From Laburnicola sp. R22_1 (taxonomy: Eukaryota; Ascomycota; Dothideomycetes; Pleosporales; Didymosphaeriaceae): a stretch of DNA of 64,000 bases. Position 1 is the stretch's first letter, and the number at the start of each line of letters is the position of its first letter. A program made the translations under genes and the position numbers. Shown one piece after another: positions 54,400 to 64,000 of this stretch. The DNA lies in NCBI GenBank assembly GCA_014281115.1, contig JACONQ010000013.1:2408501-2472500 (forward strand), read 5' to 3'. The notes beneath the pieces are model-generated. The model made no database searches. It was not told the origin of the DNA and was given only the letters and a program-made list of their open reading frames with translations.

Positions 54400-56284
54400 C
54401 TAGTCAGATTATAGATATCTGCTCGGTGTTCTGATTATACGGCCACAGCGCGATAATGGCGTTGATGGCGCAGATGCCGCCGCATCAACGCGTACAGGTG
54501 CTGGCGTAGATTTCTTCCTCTTTATAACTATATAAGTAGCTTTTAAAGCTTTCTAACTTCCCTTTTTAGCAATTTTGAGACGTTTTTGAAGTTGTTGTTA
54601 AGTCTTGCGAGCCTGTTGACGGAGGCGTCGCTCAGCAGCTTAATCAGCTTTCTCCTTAGCGCGCGCATCTCTAGCTGCTGCCCGCTCAACGCGCTTCTCC
54701 TGCTGTAAACGAGCTTTAAGCTGTTTATTAGCTATATGGATCTCTTACTGCTGAGCTTTTTAGAGTTGTAACTGTTTTTTTTTCAGCCTCCTGCTGGCTA
54801 AGCGAGTTACGCGCCCTCTGTACGCGGGCAGGTGACCAGAAAACTGCTCCTCCATGCCACTCCTTAGGTTGCTCTAAGGGCAGAGTCTTGCCTTTAGTTT
54901 GACGCCGTTTCTGGTTTGCAAGAGCTTCTCGGAGACCCTTATTTTCATGCTCTAGGAGCTGCTTTTGTACAGAGATTGAGTGTATCGTCTGGCTCAGCTT
55001 ACGCGACTCCTCAGTCGCGATATCCTTCACAGTGGAGCGTAACAGTCGCTCTATTTTACGCCAATCTGACGCGCTAAGTACTAAGGTAGAGCTCACTAGT
55101 GATTCTGGCTCTAGCAGAGTCTCTTTGTTAAACCTTTTAAGGATAGGCGTTAGATCTGGCGGCAAGATACCTGTACACTCAAAAGCTTTAGTAATCAACT
55201 GCGGCGTAACTAACGTCGTCCAGGCCTTCCAGAATAGCGTAAAGAAGTCTCTTTTGGCGATTGTTGACAGTCCTTGGCTCCTATACAGGTATCCAGAGAG
55301 CTCGTCAGAGTAGGCAGCTAAGAGAGACTTAAATACGCAGACGTCAAGAGGCTGCAGCGTATAAGTCGCATAAGGGGGAAATATCGCAAGGAGGATCTTA
55401 TTCTGATCGCAGTAGTTAATAAAATCCATAGTAACGTAAGATCCATGCCCATCAAGGACTAGGAGTCGCCACTACCGTCAAGCCTTCTCCTTTATACAAC
55501 AATCAAACACCTGTTTAAGCCATTAAAGCCCTATCTTATTGTTTAACCATCTAGAGGTTAATAAGGTGATAAAGACTCTGTAAGAATTAACGTTAATTTC
55601 TTCAACCCAGCTTAATTGTAGAGTCGCGGCGTCAGATCGATAGATTAGCGCTAAATCAACAGTAGATCCGTCGGCGCATATACATGCGATAAGCGAGATC
55701 CACTCACAGCTACCATCCTATATAGATTGCCTTACTTAGCAACTCTCATATAGAGGCCTATCGAAGATCCTTTTTAAGCGGCCAGTGATACTAAGGAGGA
55801 AGCCTTTCTCGTCCATATTGTACGTATGCTAAGGCTCTACACTATACTCTGTAATTTTCTTGTGTAGAAGCTTAAAGTAGAGCCTGTATTTTGCCTCTAA
55901 ATCAGTCTTGTGGCGATTGCTGTCAAGCCTAGTTGTCTATTGTGAGATCAAGGAGTCGGGGTTGCGCCTAACAAAGCGATCAACCCAGGACATGCTAACG
56001 TCTCTTTTTGCCATGTAGGAAGCAAAATTTTATATCATCTGCCGTATAGGAGGAAGGCCACGCTCAGTAAGGTAGGTGATATATTGTAGAAGCCCCTTTT
56101 CTTGTTGTGGATGGAGTAGACGACGTGTGCCATCAGTGATAGTACGCGCCTGCGTGACGCGTTGGTGCCTGCGCGTCAACGTAGAGCGTACAACACCAAA
56201 TTCTTTGGCGATTTTATTGTATGATAAAAATTCTCCTGGTTCTTGCGCTTCGATTGCTGCTATCGCGGCGTTAATTGGGTCCAT
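54400..56284 (-). pseudogene. pogo-I transposase
   Basis: ATG 56284 (MDPINAAIAAIEAQEPGE). HTH (IAKEFGVVRSTLTRRHQRV), YNMDEKGFLLSITGRL, LVLDGHGSYV, LQPLDVCVFKS, all catalytic Asp kept. The longest open part is 55429-54728; several TAG/TGA/TAA interrupt the N-terminal half and the Lys-rich C-terminus. The 3' boundary is approximate. Confidence 0.83.
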
Positions 56285-56612
56285 ATTGGTGGAGTTGGGG
56301 CGCGTCAAAGTTGGGGCGCGTCATGTTGGGGTTGCGCATTGAGTGACGGTGCGCATTGACTGCCGAGACAGGGTATGACTAATCACTCAACGCCCAGGCC
56401 CACTCAACGCCCGAAAATCAGAAAAGCCACCACAATTGCCAAAATTCATATCTCAGCCAATTTTAACAATATGGAGGCTGCGCTTGCTGCAATCGAAAGC
56501 TTACCATCAGGCGAAAAGCGTAATTACACCAGAATTGCCGAATTGTACGGTGTTAATCGGTCAACTTTATCAAGGCGCGCGCAGGGTCGCCAGCGCTCGC
56601 GCCTAGAGAATA

Positions 56613-58712
56613 CCATGTTTCATCACCCGACGATCGGCCCCACCTGACGATCGATTTGGCAGGGCCTGTGCGTACAACTTTTGAAGCTGTACAACGCAAT
56701 ACAAATTGTATACAGGCTAGATTTTTTGGTGGAGAGCTTTTGAGGGGCATAGGAGACAATCGCGATACTTTATTAGGTGCGATAACGCTCAGGGAGCCGT
56801 AAAGAGCGACCCCGGCGTGTACGCGCTGACGTAGGCGCCACATCTACAACAGATGAAAAGTTGTACTCTACATCCTCCTCATCAATTAAAGGAGGTGTAA
56901 TAGCCTTCTCCTTGCCCTTACGCGTCACCTTGGAGGTGTTTTGGAGTAGGAGAGGAGCTTCTTGGATGCCTTTGGGGACCTTGCTTTTGGTGCCTGAAGC
57001 GCCTGGGTTGACGCCAGGGCCCTGGGCGCGCTCCTCCTTTTGTATAGCCTTTGTACGCCTCCGCTCCTCCTGGATAGCCTTCCTCTGCTCCTTCTCTTGC
57101 TTCTTAGCCTTTGCCTCCTAATCTTTTTGTGCCTAGCGTTGGCGAGCTTCCTTAACCTTTGTGGGGGACCAAAACATAGCGCCACTAGCGTAATTTGTAG
57201 GTAGTTTAAGCAGTAGAGGCTTTCCTTACGTAGGGCGCTTCTTCTGGGCTAGCGCTTCTCGTAAACGCTTATTTTTATAGTTCAGGAGGGCGTTGCGCAC
57301 TAAAATTGAGTGCATAGTGCGGGAGAGCTGCCAGGACCCCTTAGCGTAAGTATCAGCGACAACCTGGCGCAAGAGTCTCTCAATTTTACGCCAATCTGAA
57401 GCGCTAAGTACAGAAGAGCTGCTATCGCTTAAGGATGGCCGCTCTAGGTCTATATTATTAAAGCGCTAAAGGATTACTTGGGGGTTGAAAGGCACTAGGC
57501 CAGTGGCCTTAAAGGCGCTGCAGATCGTATTTTCTTAAAAGGAGCACTGCTAGGCCCTCTCAAACATAGCGAAGAAGTCGCGCTTTGTGACTCTTGAGAG
57601 GCCCTGGCACTTATCTAAATACTTAGTAAGTTTAGCAGAGTAGGCAGTGCTGAGAGGCTTGAATAGCGCGACGTCGAGCGGCTGGAGCGTATGGGTTGAA
57701 TGAGGTGGATAGATGGCTAGGAGGATCTTATTTTGATCGCAGTAGTTAATAAACTCCATTGTAACATGCGATCTATGGCCGTTAAGGAGTAGTAGACGAT
57801 AATCGCGGCGCGCCTTTGCCTTAGTCTCCCTGTCAAACACCTGTTTGACCCATACTAGGCCTAAATCGTTGTTCGTCTATCTACTTGGTAATACTGCAAA
57901 GAGAGCTTTGTGTGAGGAGTCGTTAAAATCTTGTAACCAGGTGTCTTGTATATTGTTTGACTGCGCTTAATAAATCAAGCAAGGCGTAAGAGAGCTTCCA
58001 TCAGCGCAAATACATGCCAGCGTCGTAATCCACTCGCGATTGCCATCCTGGAGCATTTGTTTAATGCCGCCACTCTCATAGCGCTGTCAGGAGAAGACAC
58101 GCTTCATTTTTGACAGCACCCCAATCAGGAAACCCTTCTCATCCATATTGTACATATGGCGCTTGTCGACGTTATACTGCTCAATCTTTTTACGTAGGAG
58201 CTCGAAATATAGGGCGTACTTGAAGGCAGAGTCGGCGCGTTTACGTGAGGCGTCTATACCAGAGGTCCAGTGCGAAAGTAGGTCGACTTTGTGGCGTCGT
58301 ATAAATCGGTCAACCCAGTTTTTGCCAGCAGGCTTCCCAGCTATTTCTGATGCGAAATTTCGTATCATCTCCTTTGTAGGGGGTAATCCTCGTTCGCAAA
58401 GGCCATCAATATATTGTAGAAGCTTAGTTTCCTGTTGGGAGTTGAGGAGGCGCTGGCTGTCGGCCAGCGCGTCGCGCGTGCCCTGCACCCTGCGATGCCG
58501 GCGCGACAACGTATTGCGATCGCAGCCATATTTTTGAGCGACTTTAGTGTAATTAGGCTTCTCAGAGATGCTCAGCGAGCTCAAATAGTCAAGAGCAGCA
58601 CTTAATTCAGCCATATTCGTTGTATAGAGCGTTGCAAAAGGTGCCGAAGTTGGGCTGTTGAGGCGGAAAATCGATCGTCCGGTGGGGCCGATCGTCAGGT
58701 GATGAAACACGG
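56613..58712 (-). mobile_element. pogo-K, nested in pogo-J
   Basis: 2100 bp between TA 56611-56612 and TA 58713-58714. Ends begin CCATGTTTCATCACCCGACG (left) and CCGTGTTTCATCACCTGACG (right). Confidence 0.93.
56773..58614 (-). pseudogene. pogo-K transposase
   Basis: A single 614-codon frame from ATG 58614 (MAELSAALDYLSSLSISE) to TAA 56773. The first 176 codons are open (HTH VAQKYGCDRNTLSRRHRRV; YNMDEKGFLIGVL) and end after KRVFS. The second catalytic box at about 57780 reads LLLNGHRSH, so Asp is Asn; QPLDVALFKP is intact. Several TAG/TAA follow. The C-terminus ends LRLPERYRT. Confidence 0.87.
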
Positions 58713-60202
58713 TACGGAGGAGAAGAAACTTCTCAACACTACACAAGAAAAAGAGCTTACAAACTACATATATAAGCTCTGTAAGAGAGGGTTGCCCCCT
58801 ACAAGGCAAATGATTCAAAATTTCGCGACAGAGATCGCTGGAAAAGAGCCAGGAAGAAACTGGGTTTCTCGCTACATTGCCCGGCATGATATTAAGCTTA
58901 TATCGCGATGGACTACTAGTATCGACGCCTATCGCCACCGCACCAATTCTGCTACCAAATACGCCTTATACTTCAAGCTTTTAGGCGAGAAAATAACCCA
59001 GTACGGTATCGACAGTCGCCATATATACAATATGGATGAAAAGGGGTTCTTGATTAGAATCCTTAGCAAGATAAAAAGAGTGTTCTCACGGCAAATGTAT
59101 AAGTAGGGCCCTTATAAGCAAATGCTCCAGGACGGCAATAGAGAGTGGATAACAACAATTGCCTGTATTTGCGCTGACGGCACCTTGTTGACGCTAGCCT
59201 TGATTTATTAGGCTACTACAGGCAATATATAAGACTTATGGCTTTAAGATTTTAATCCAAAACTCCATAAGGCCTTTTTTACGAGCTTACTAAGTGGGTG
59301 GACCAACAATAAGGTTGGTTTGGCGTGGCTTAAACAAGTATTTGATTGCGAGACCAAGGAGAAAGCTCGTACAGCCTACTGACTACTTATTCTGGATGGC
59401 CACAACTCTCACGTCAGCATGCAATTTATCACGTATTGTGATAACAACAAAATACTCCTTACAACCTTTCCGCCACACGCTACCCACACTCTACAACCAC
59501 TTAATGTGGCGATGTTCAAGCCTCTAAGCACTGCGTATAGTACAGAGCTCTCCGAGTTTATGTACAATTGCCAGGGCCTCTTAGCAATCACTAAACGCGA
59601 CTTTTATCGACTTTTTAACGCCTCCTAGCAAAAAGCCTTTCAAGAATTAACAATACTCAAAGCTTTTGAGTGTACTAGGTTGTCGCCTTATAACCCAGAC
59701 GCTATACTCAAAAAGTTCGTCGCAGAGCAAGAGAGCTCTGGATCAAGTCGTAGTAGCTTGTCAAACCTCTCTAATTCTGATTGGCGTAAAGTACGGCAAA
59801 TACTAAAGGAGGTTGTTGTGGAGGACCACGCCAAAGAGCGCAAATAGCTATCGCAAAGTTATCACTAGCTTAAGGTCAAATACCAGATCCTTCAACACCA
59901 ATACAACAAGCTTGAGGAAGCTTTTTTTAATGAGAAGAGGCGCCGCCAACGTGGCAAGCCTCTCCTACTTAATAAACCTGAGGGTTGGCATGGTGGTGCT
60001 GTCTTTTACTTACCTGCTAAAGTTTAGAGGGCCCGCGAGAGGCAGGAGGAAATAGAGGCTAATAAAAAGCTTTAACAACAACAACTCTTAGAGTTATAAT
60101 ATTAGAAGCTTGTTAAAAAGCAGGAGAAACAAGCTCTTAAAGAGGAGAGAGCGCGCAAGAGGTTAGCGACGCGAGAACTGAGGGCGCAAGCAAAGGAGGC
60201 TA

Positions 60203-62313
60203 CCGTGCACGGACGCGCAACGCCCGCCGAACACCAAAACCCTAGACAAAACCCAAACTTCAACACCTCATAACTCCACCACTATGGCTCCAATTGATAA
60301 TGCGATTGCAGCAATCGAAGCGCTTAAACTAGGAGAACAGTTCTTATACTAGATAATTGCTAACTAGTTCCATATGAACTAAAGTACACTAAGCCGAAGA
60401 CACCAAGGCTATTAGCGCCCACGGGCAGCCAAAGAACGCGATCAACAAAATCTCAGCCAACAACAAGAGTTAGAGCTCGTACACTATATTAAAGACCTTA
60501 TAAAAAGAGGGCTGCCTCCTATAAGAGAGATGATACAAAATTTCGCATCCTAGATAGCCAACAAGCGCGTGAGCGAGAGGTGGGTAACGCGCTTTCTTAA
60601 CTAACACAGCCACCATCTTATCTCAAAATAGACATCTGGAATTAACTCCCTCCGCCACAACGCTAATTCAAACGTTAAGTATAAGCTATACTTTGACTTG
60701 CTACATTAGAAGATAAAGCAGTACAATATACAGCCGCGCCACACCTATAATATAGACAAGAAGGGCTTTATAATAGGTATAACAGGACGCTTAAAACAAG
60801 TGTTTAGCTGTCAGATATGGGAGCGCAAAGAGGTGCAAGCGTCACTCCAAGATGGTTCTTAAGAATAGATCACCCTCTTAGCAGCCGTCTGCGCTAATAG
60901 GGAGGCTCTGCCACTAGGTCTTATCTATTAGTTGGCGAATAGCTTACTATAGGCAGCTTAAGTAAACGCTATTAAAGCTAGGCAACACGACGTCTTTGTG
61001 GCTTCATCTCTATCTGGATGGACGAATAACGACGTTGGTTTGGCGTGGCTAGAGCAGGTCTTTAATTGCTGCACGAAGCAGAAAGCGCGTTGTGGAAGAG
61101 ACTGGCGTCTCCTTTTACTTAACGGCTATGGCAGTCACCTTACAAAGGAGTTTATCGACTACTACGACTCCCATCGCATACTCCTAGCCGTACTTCCCCC
61201 TCACTCTACCTATACGCTTCAACCTCTCGACGTCGTCATGTTTAAACCTCTCTCCACCGCCTACTCTAAGGAGCTCTCCACCCACCTCCAGAGGAGCCAA
61301 GCGCTAGTACCAGTCAAGAAGGGAGACTTCTTCCCGCTGTTATGGGGAGCGTGGGAGACCTCCTTCAAGACAGAGACCATTCTCAAGTCCTTTGAAGCTG
61401 CTGGTATATGGCCTATGGACCTAGAGGTTATACTCAAACGCTTCGCGGACGATGCCTTAGAGCAGCAAAGCAACGGTGAAGGACGGTCCTCAGCGCTTAC
61501 CAACAATAACTGGCGCCAGATAGAGCGTCTCGTACGCTCTGCAGTAAAGGATACCACCGCAGAAGAGTCAAAGTCGCTCTCCCAAACGCTTTACGGACTC
61601 CAAGTACAAAACGAGCTGCTACACTATAAGAACAATGGCTTAAGGGAGGCTCTTACTGCTAAGAAGAAGCACAAGAAGCGCGGCAAACCTCTTAACTTGC
61701 AGTAGCGCCAGGAGTACCACAGTGGTGCCGTCTTCTAGTCTCCGCGCAAGATTAGAGAGGCACGTGCATAAGAGACAGTGAAGTAGAGGGAAGAGCATAA
61801 CGGGCAGCTTGCAAAGGCTAATAGGAAGGAGCTTTAAGCTGCTGCTAAGCTACTCTAAGAGTAGGAGGCAGAGGAGAGGCGTGTAGCAAGAGAGGCAGCT
61901 AAGGTGGTAAAGGAGAAGGAGAAGGCTGACAAGGCAGCTAAACGCGAGCGCTAGAAGGCAGCTCGCAACGCTAAAAAAGCTATACAACTATCCTAAAAGG
62001 GTAAGCGCAAGGCCTTAAAAGCCTCTACTTAAGCTAATAAGTGTTAGAAACAACGTAGTGCTGGTGCAGCTGCTAAGGAGGCATTATAGGCTACATTAGC
62101 TACCCTAGCTTTTACCACCCACTATGGCTGTAACATTAACCTTCTAAGTAAATTTAGATAGTACAAATTAATCGCATGCCTTTATTTACTACTCTACTAT
62201 AAAATCTCGTAATAATAGCTATTATAGCTGTTGTAATACCCTTATTTTTAAAGTAGTGAGCGCGTTGTTCCTGGGTTGTTACGCGACGTGGGTTGTTACG
62301 CGCATAGGCACAG
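60203..62313 (+). mobile_element. pogo-L
   Basis: 2111 bp between TA 60201-60202 and TA 62314-62315. Ends begin CCGTGCACGGACGCG (left) and CTGTGCCTATGCGCG (right). Sister of pogo-D. The two flanks belong to different elements (see findings). Confidence 0.85.
60294..62110 (+). pseudogene. pogo-L transposase
   Basis: ATG 60294 (MAPIDNAIAAIEALKLGE). The N-terminal third is full of stops. 60998-61705 is an open stretch of 235 codons (SGWTNNDVGLAWLEQV...QPLDVVMFKPLS). The second catalytic box at 61112-61130 reads LLLNGYGSH, Asp to Asn. The Lys/Ala-rich C-terminus is again interrupted. End approximate. Confidence 0.83.
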
Positions 62314-62315
62314 TA

Positions 62316-62690
62316 TTAGCTTGGCGTCTTTAATAAGCTTTTCTACTGCCTTAACTATATAAGTTAGGGAACTATCTATATGCCTTTAAATCCTCTACTT
62401 AACTAGCGTTAATTGCGACCTAAGTTCTATACTATTTTACGGAGTTTGCGACTTCTATATACTATTACGAATAGTATAAAGTAGAGGCGTACGTAGGCGG
62501 ATGTTAAGCTGCGATATTACAACTTCTAGGTTGTGGGGCACTAGGCCAGCACCTCGAAAGTCTCCTTTAATATTACTTTTAGTAATTAAAGTCTTAAAAG
62601 CAGTAATAAAGCAAGATAGAAACTTAATTTTAGTAATATGCGTGATGTGGTTGCGCATTAGATTCTTGGCTTAGCGCCTATAACGTGTTT
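62316..62690 (-). mobile_element. Fragment of the pogo-A/B family
   Basis: Reverse-complemented, it matches pogo-A from about 12500 to 12737 plus 18153 to 18275: MRNHITHITKIKFL, then FRGAGLVPHNLEVVIS, then the C-terminal start. It has neither end; it begins at the TA after pogo-L and is cut at TA 62691-62692 by pogo-M. In pogo-B the Copia-3 target is likewise uninterrupted. Confidence 0.8.
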
Positions 62691-62692
62691 GA

Positions 62693-64000
62693 TTACGTAA
62701 TGCACGCTATTACGTAATGCACACGCCCTACCAAAATCGCGAAATATTTAACCCATCATAACTCCACTAATATGGCTCTAATTAATAAGGCTCTTACAGC
62801 AATTAAATTACTAAAACTAGAAGAACATTTTATATATATAGAAATCGCTAAAAGATTCGGGGTTAGCTAGTTAACTCTATTGCGGCGCGCGCATAATAAA
62901 ACCTAATTAATGGCGCGTAAGCTTAAAAATTAATAAATACTTAACGCTACGTAGAAAGTAATGCTTGTACAGTATATTTAAGACTTCTTAGCGCGAGGGC
63001 TACCTCCTATAAGCCATATAATACGAAACTTCGCGTTAGAAATAGCTAGAAAATACGTTAGGACTTGCTGGCTGTTACGCTTTATTAAGCGCCACAAACT
63101 CGACTTAATATTGCGATAGACATCCGGCATTAACGCCTTACGCTGTAGAGCTAATTCGGCCTTTAAGTATGCGCTGTACTTTAAGCTATTAGCTAAAAAA
63201 ATCGAGCAATACAACGTTAACGCGCGCTATATTTATAATATAGATAAGAAGGGATTTCTTATTAGAATTCTCTCTAAATTAAAGCGCGTCTTTTCTCGCG
63301 AGTAATACGAGCGCGGGAAGTTTAAATTGATGCTCCAGGACAGTAATTACAAGTGGATAACTTTAATAGCCTATATTTGCGCCAACGGCTCTACCCTTAC
63401 GCCTGCCCTTATTTATTAGGCAGCCTCTGGCAACGTACAAGACACCTGGCTCTAGAATTTTAACCCTAAAATCCACAAGGCTTTTTTCACCTCCTCGCTC
63501 TCAGGATGGACTAATAATAATATTGGGCTCAGCTGGCTCAAATAGGTATTTAACCGCCAGACAAAGGCAAAGGCAAGGACGTTATACTGCCTCTTAATTA
63601 TTAATAGGCATGGATCTCACGTAACAAAGGATTTTATTAATTTCTGCGATGCTAATAAGATCCTACTAGCAATATTTCCGCCTTACAGCACTCATACGCT
63701 TTAGCCGCTAGATATGGGCGTCTTTGGGCCTCTCGCGAGCGCGTATAGCAATAGCCTCGCAAGCTTTATAGACGCCTGCTAGGGCCTCTCCAGCATCACA
63801 AAGAGGGACTTTTTTAGAATATTCTAGGCTGCCTAGAAGCGCGCGCTAACGTTAGCAATAGTCCTTAAGGCCTTTAAGGCTACTAGGATTGTGCCCTTAG
63901 ATCCTAACAGAATCCTTAAGCAATTTAAAACTCGCAAGCCTAAGCGCCCTAGCTTAAGCGAGAGCAGCACATTGGTCCTTAGCGCTAGCGACTGGCGTAA
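62693..64000 (+). mobile_element. pogo-M, continues past the window
   Basis: Starts ACGTGTTTGATTACG after TA 62691-62692, with duplicated ATTACGTAATGCAC just inside the end. The 3' half is outside the window. Confidence 0.85.
62772..64000 (+). pseudogene. pogo-M transposase, 5' part
   Basis: ATG 62772 (MALINKALTAIKLLKLEE). Very heavily mutated: TAA/TAG every few dozen codons. Boxes still visible: YNIDKKGFLIRIL near 63235 (family YNMDEKGF), an N-R-H box near 63604 where D-G-H is expected, and a PLDMGVFGPL box near 63705. Runs off the window. Confidence 0.8.

Larger units (their letters stand above)
48534..56373 (-). mobile_element. pogo-I, nested at the tip of pogo-J, carrying the two-gene element
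   Basis: TA at 48532-48533 and 56374-56375. Both ends begin CCCTGTCTCGGC. The left terminal repeat is cut after 19 bases by the two-gene element and resumes at 54264. Net length 2127 bp, in line with its relatives. Confidence 0.88.
48531..60200 (+). mobile_element. pogo-J, nested in pogo-F, split by pogo-I and pogo-K, truncated at L
   Basis: Segments 48531-48533, 56376-56610 and 58715-60200. Removing pogo-I joins c-TA to TGACTAATCAC, giving a tip CTATGACTAATCAC that matches the pogo-H tip CCATGACTAATCAC except for one C-to-T. TA at 48529-48530 is the left target. The interior is the closest relative of pogo-H. It ends at TA 60201-60202, where pogo-L starts. Confidence 0.78.
56471..60200 (+). 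pseudogene. pogo-J transposase in two pieces
   Basis: ATG 56471 (MEAALAAIESLPSGEKRNYT), the same start as pogo-H. Pieces 56471-56610 and 58715-60200 flank pogo-K. HTH (IAELYGVNRSTLSRRAQG), KEPGRNWVSRYIARHD, YNMDEKGFLI, a second catalytic box near 59395 reading LDGHNSH, and QPLNVAMFKP near 59496, where Asp is Asn. Stops are frequent. It is cut before the C-terminal end at L. Confidence 0.8.

Noticed and set aside
56925..57185. Basic minus-strand ORF of 86 codons in pogo-K
   Set aside because: Out-of-frame shadow of the Lys/Arg-rich transposase C-terminus.
1..64000. tRNA, rRNA or other structured RNA genes
   Set aside because: I looked for tRNA-like arms and box motifs and saw none convincing; the tRNA-iMet-like strings are primer sites complementary to a tRNA, not tRNA genes.

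Overview
The window looks like a chromosome segment of a filamentous ascomycete (Pezizomycotina). Three conserved eukaryotic genes can be read (ARP3, a taspase/threonine-aspartase homologue, and TFB4 of TFIIH). All have 46-62 bp introns with fungal donor, branch (CTAAC/CTGAC) and acceptor signals. Almost all remaining DNA is transposons whose lesions are mostly C-to-T/G-to-A transitions (CAA/CAG to TAA/TAG, TGG to TAG, GAC/GAT to AAC/AAT), the footprint of repeat-induced point mutation (RIP). I cannot name the species; a Dothideomycete is a guess.

Layout: 1-10927 is a head-to-head pair of Copia elements, with a younger Copia (4130-9394, identical LTRs, 5-bp target duplication) nested in one. 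11409-18694 is a pogo/Fot1-type element (exactly 1871 bp once its insertion is removed) split by another Copia (12738-18147). 18.97-28.98 kb is the gene island: a membrane-protein gene with a coding minisatellite and an in-frame stop, ARP3, the taspase homologue and TFB4. 30234-32104 is a second 1871-bp pogo copy. From 32.3 kb to the window end there is a continuous nest of pogo-type elements (labelled C to N here), one Copia (35248-40591), a Tc1 DD34E element (46694-48017) and a two-gene transposon with 198-bp terminal inverted repeats (48553-54263).

Target duplications (TA for pogo/Tc1, 5 bp for Copia, AT for the two-gene element) let much of the nesting order be read: D contains N, Copia-4 and F; E sits at the D/F boundary; F contains G, the Tc1 element and J; J contains I and K; I contains the two-gene element; that contains H. 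One junction (element L) does not fit simple nesting and looks recombinant.

The main points for a second look are: (1) pogo-type elements with unrelated end sequences nearly all carry a duplicated motif inside each terminal repeat at a constant 17-bp pitch; (2) the two-gene transposon, whose long terminal repeats sit directly upstream of both of its convergent genes; (3) a roughly 80-bp dispersed sequence flanked by direct repeats (19 bp in one copy); (4) pogo-H, whose transposase has no stop codons and only three single-base homopolymer deletions.
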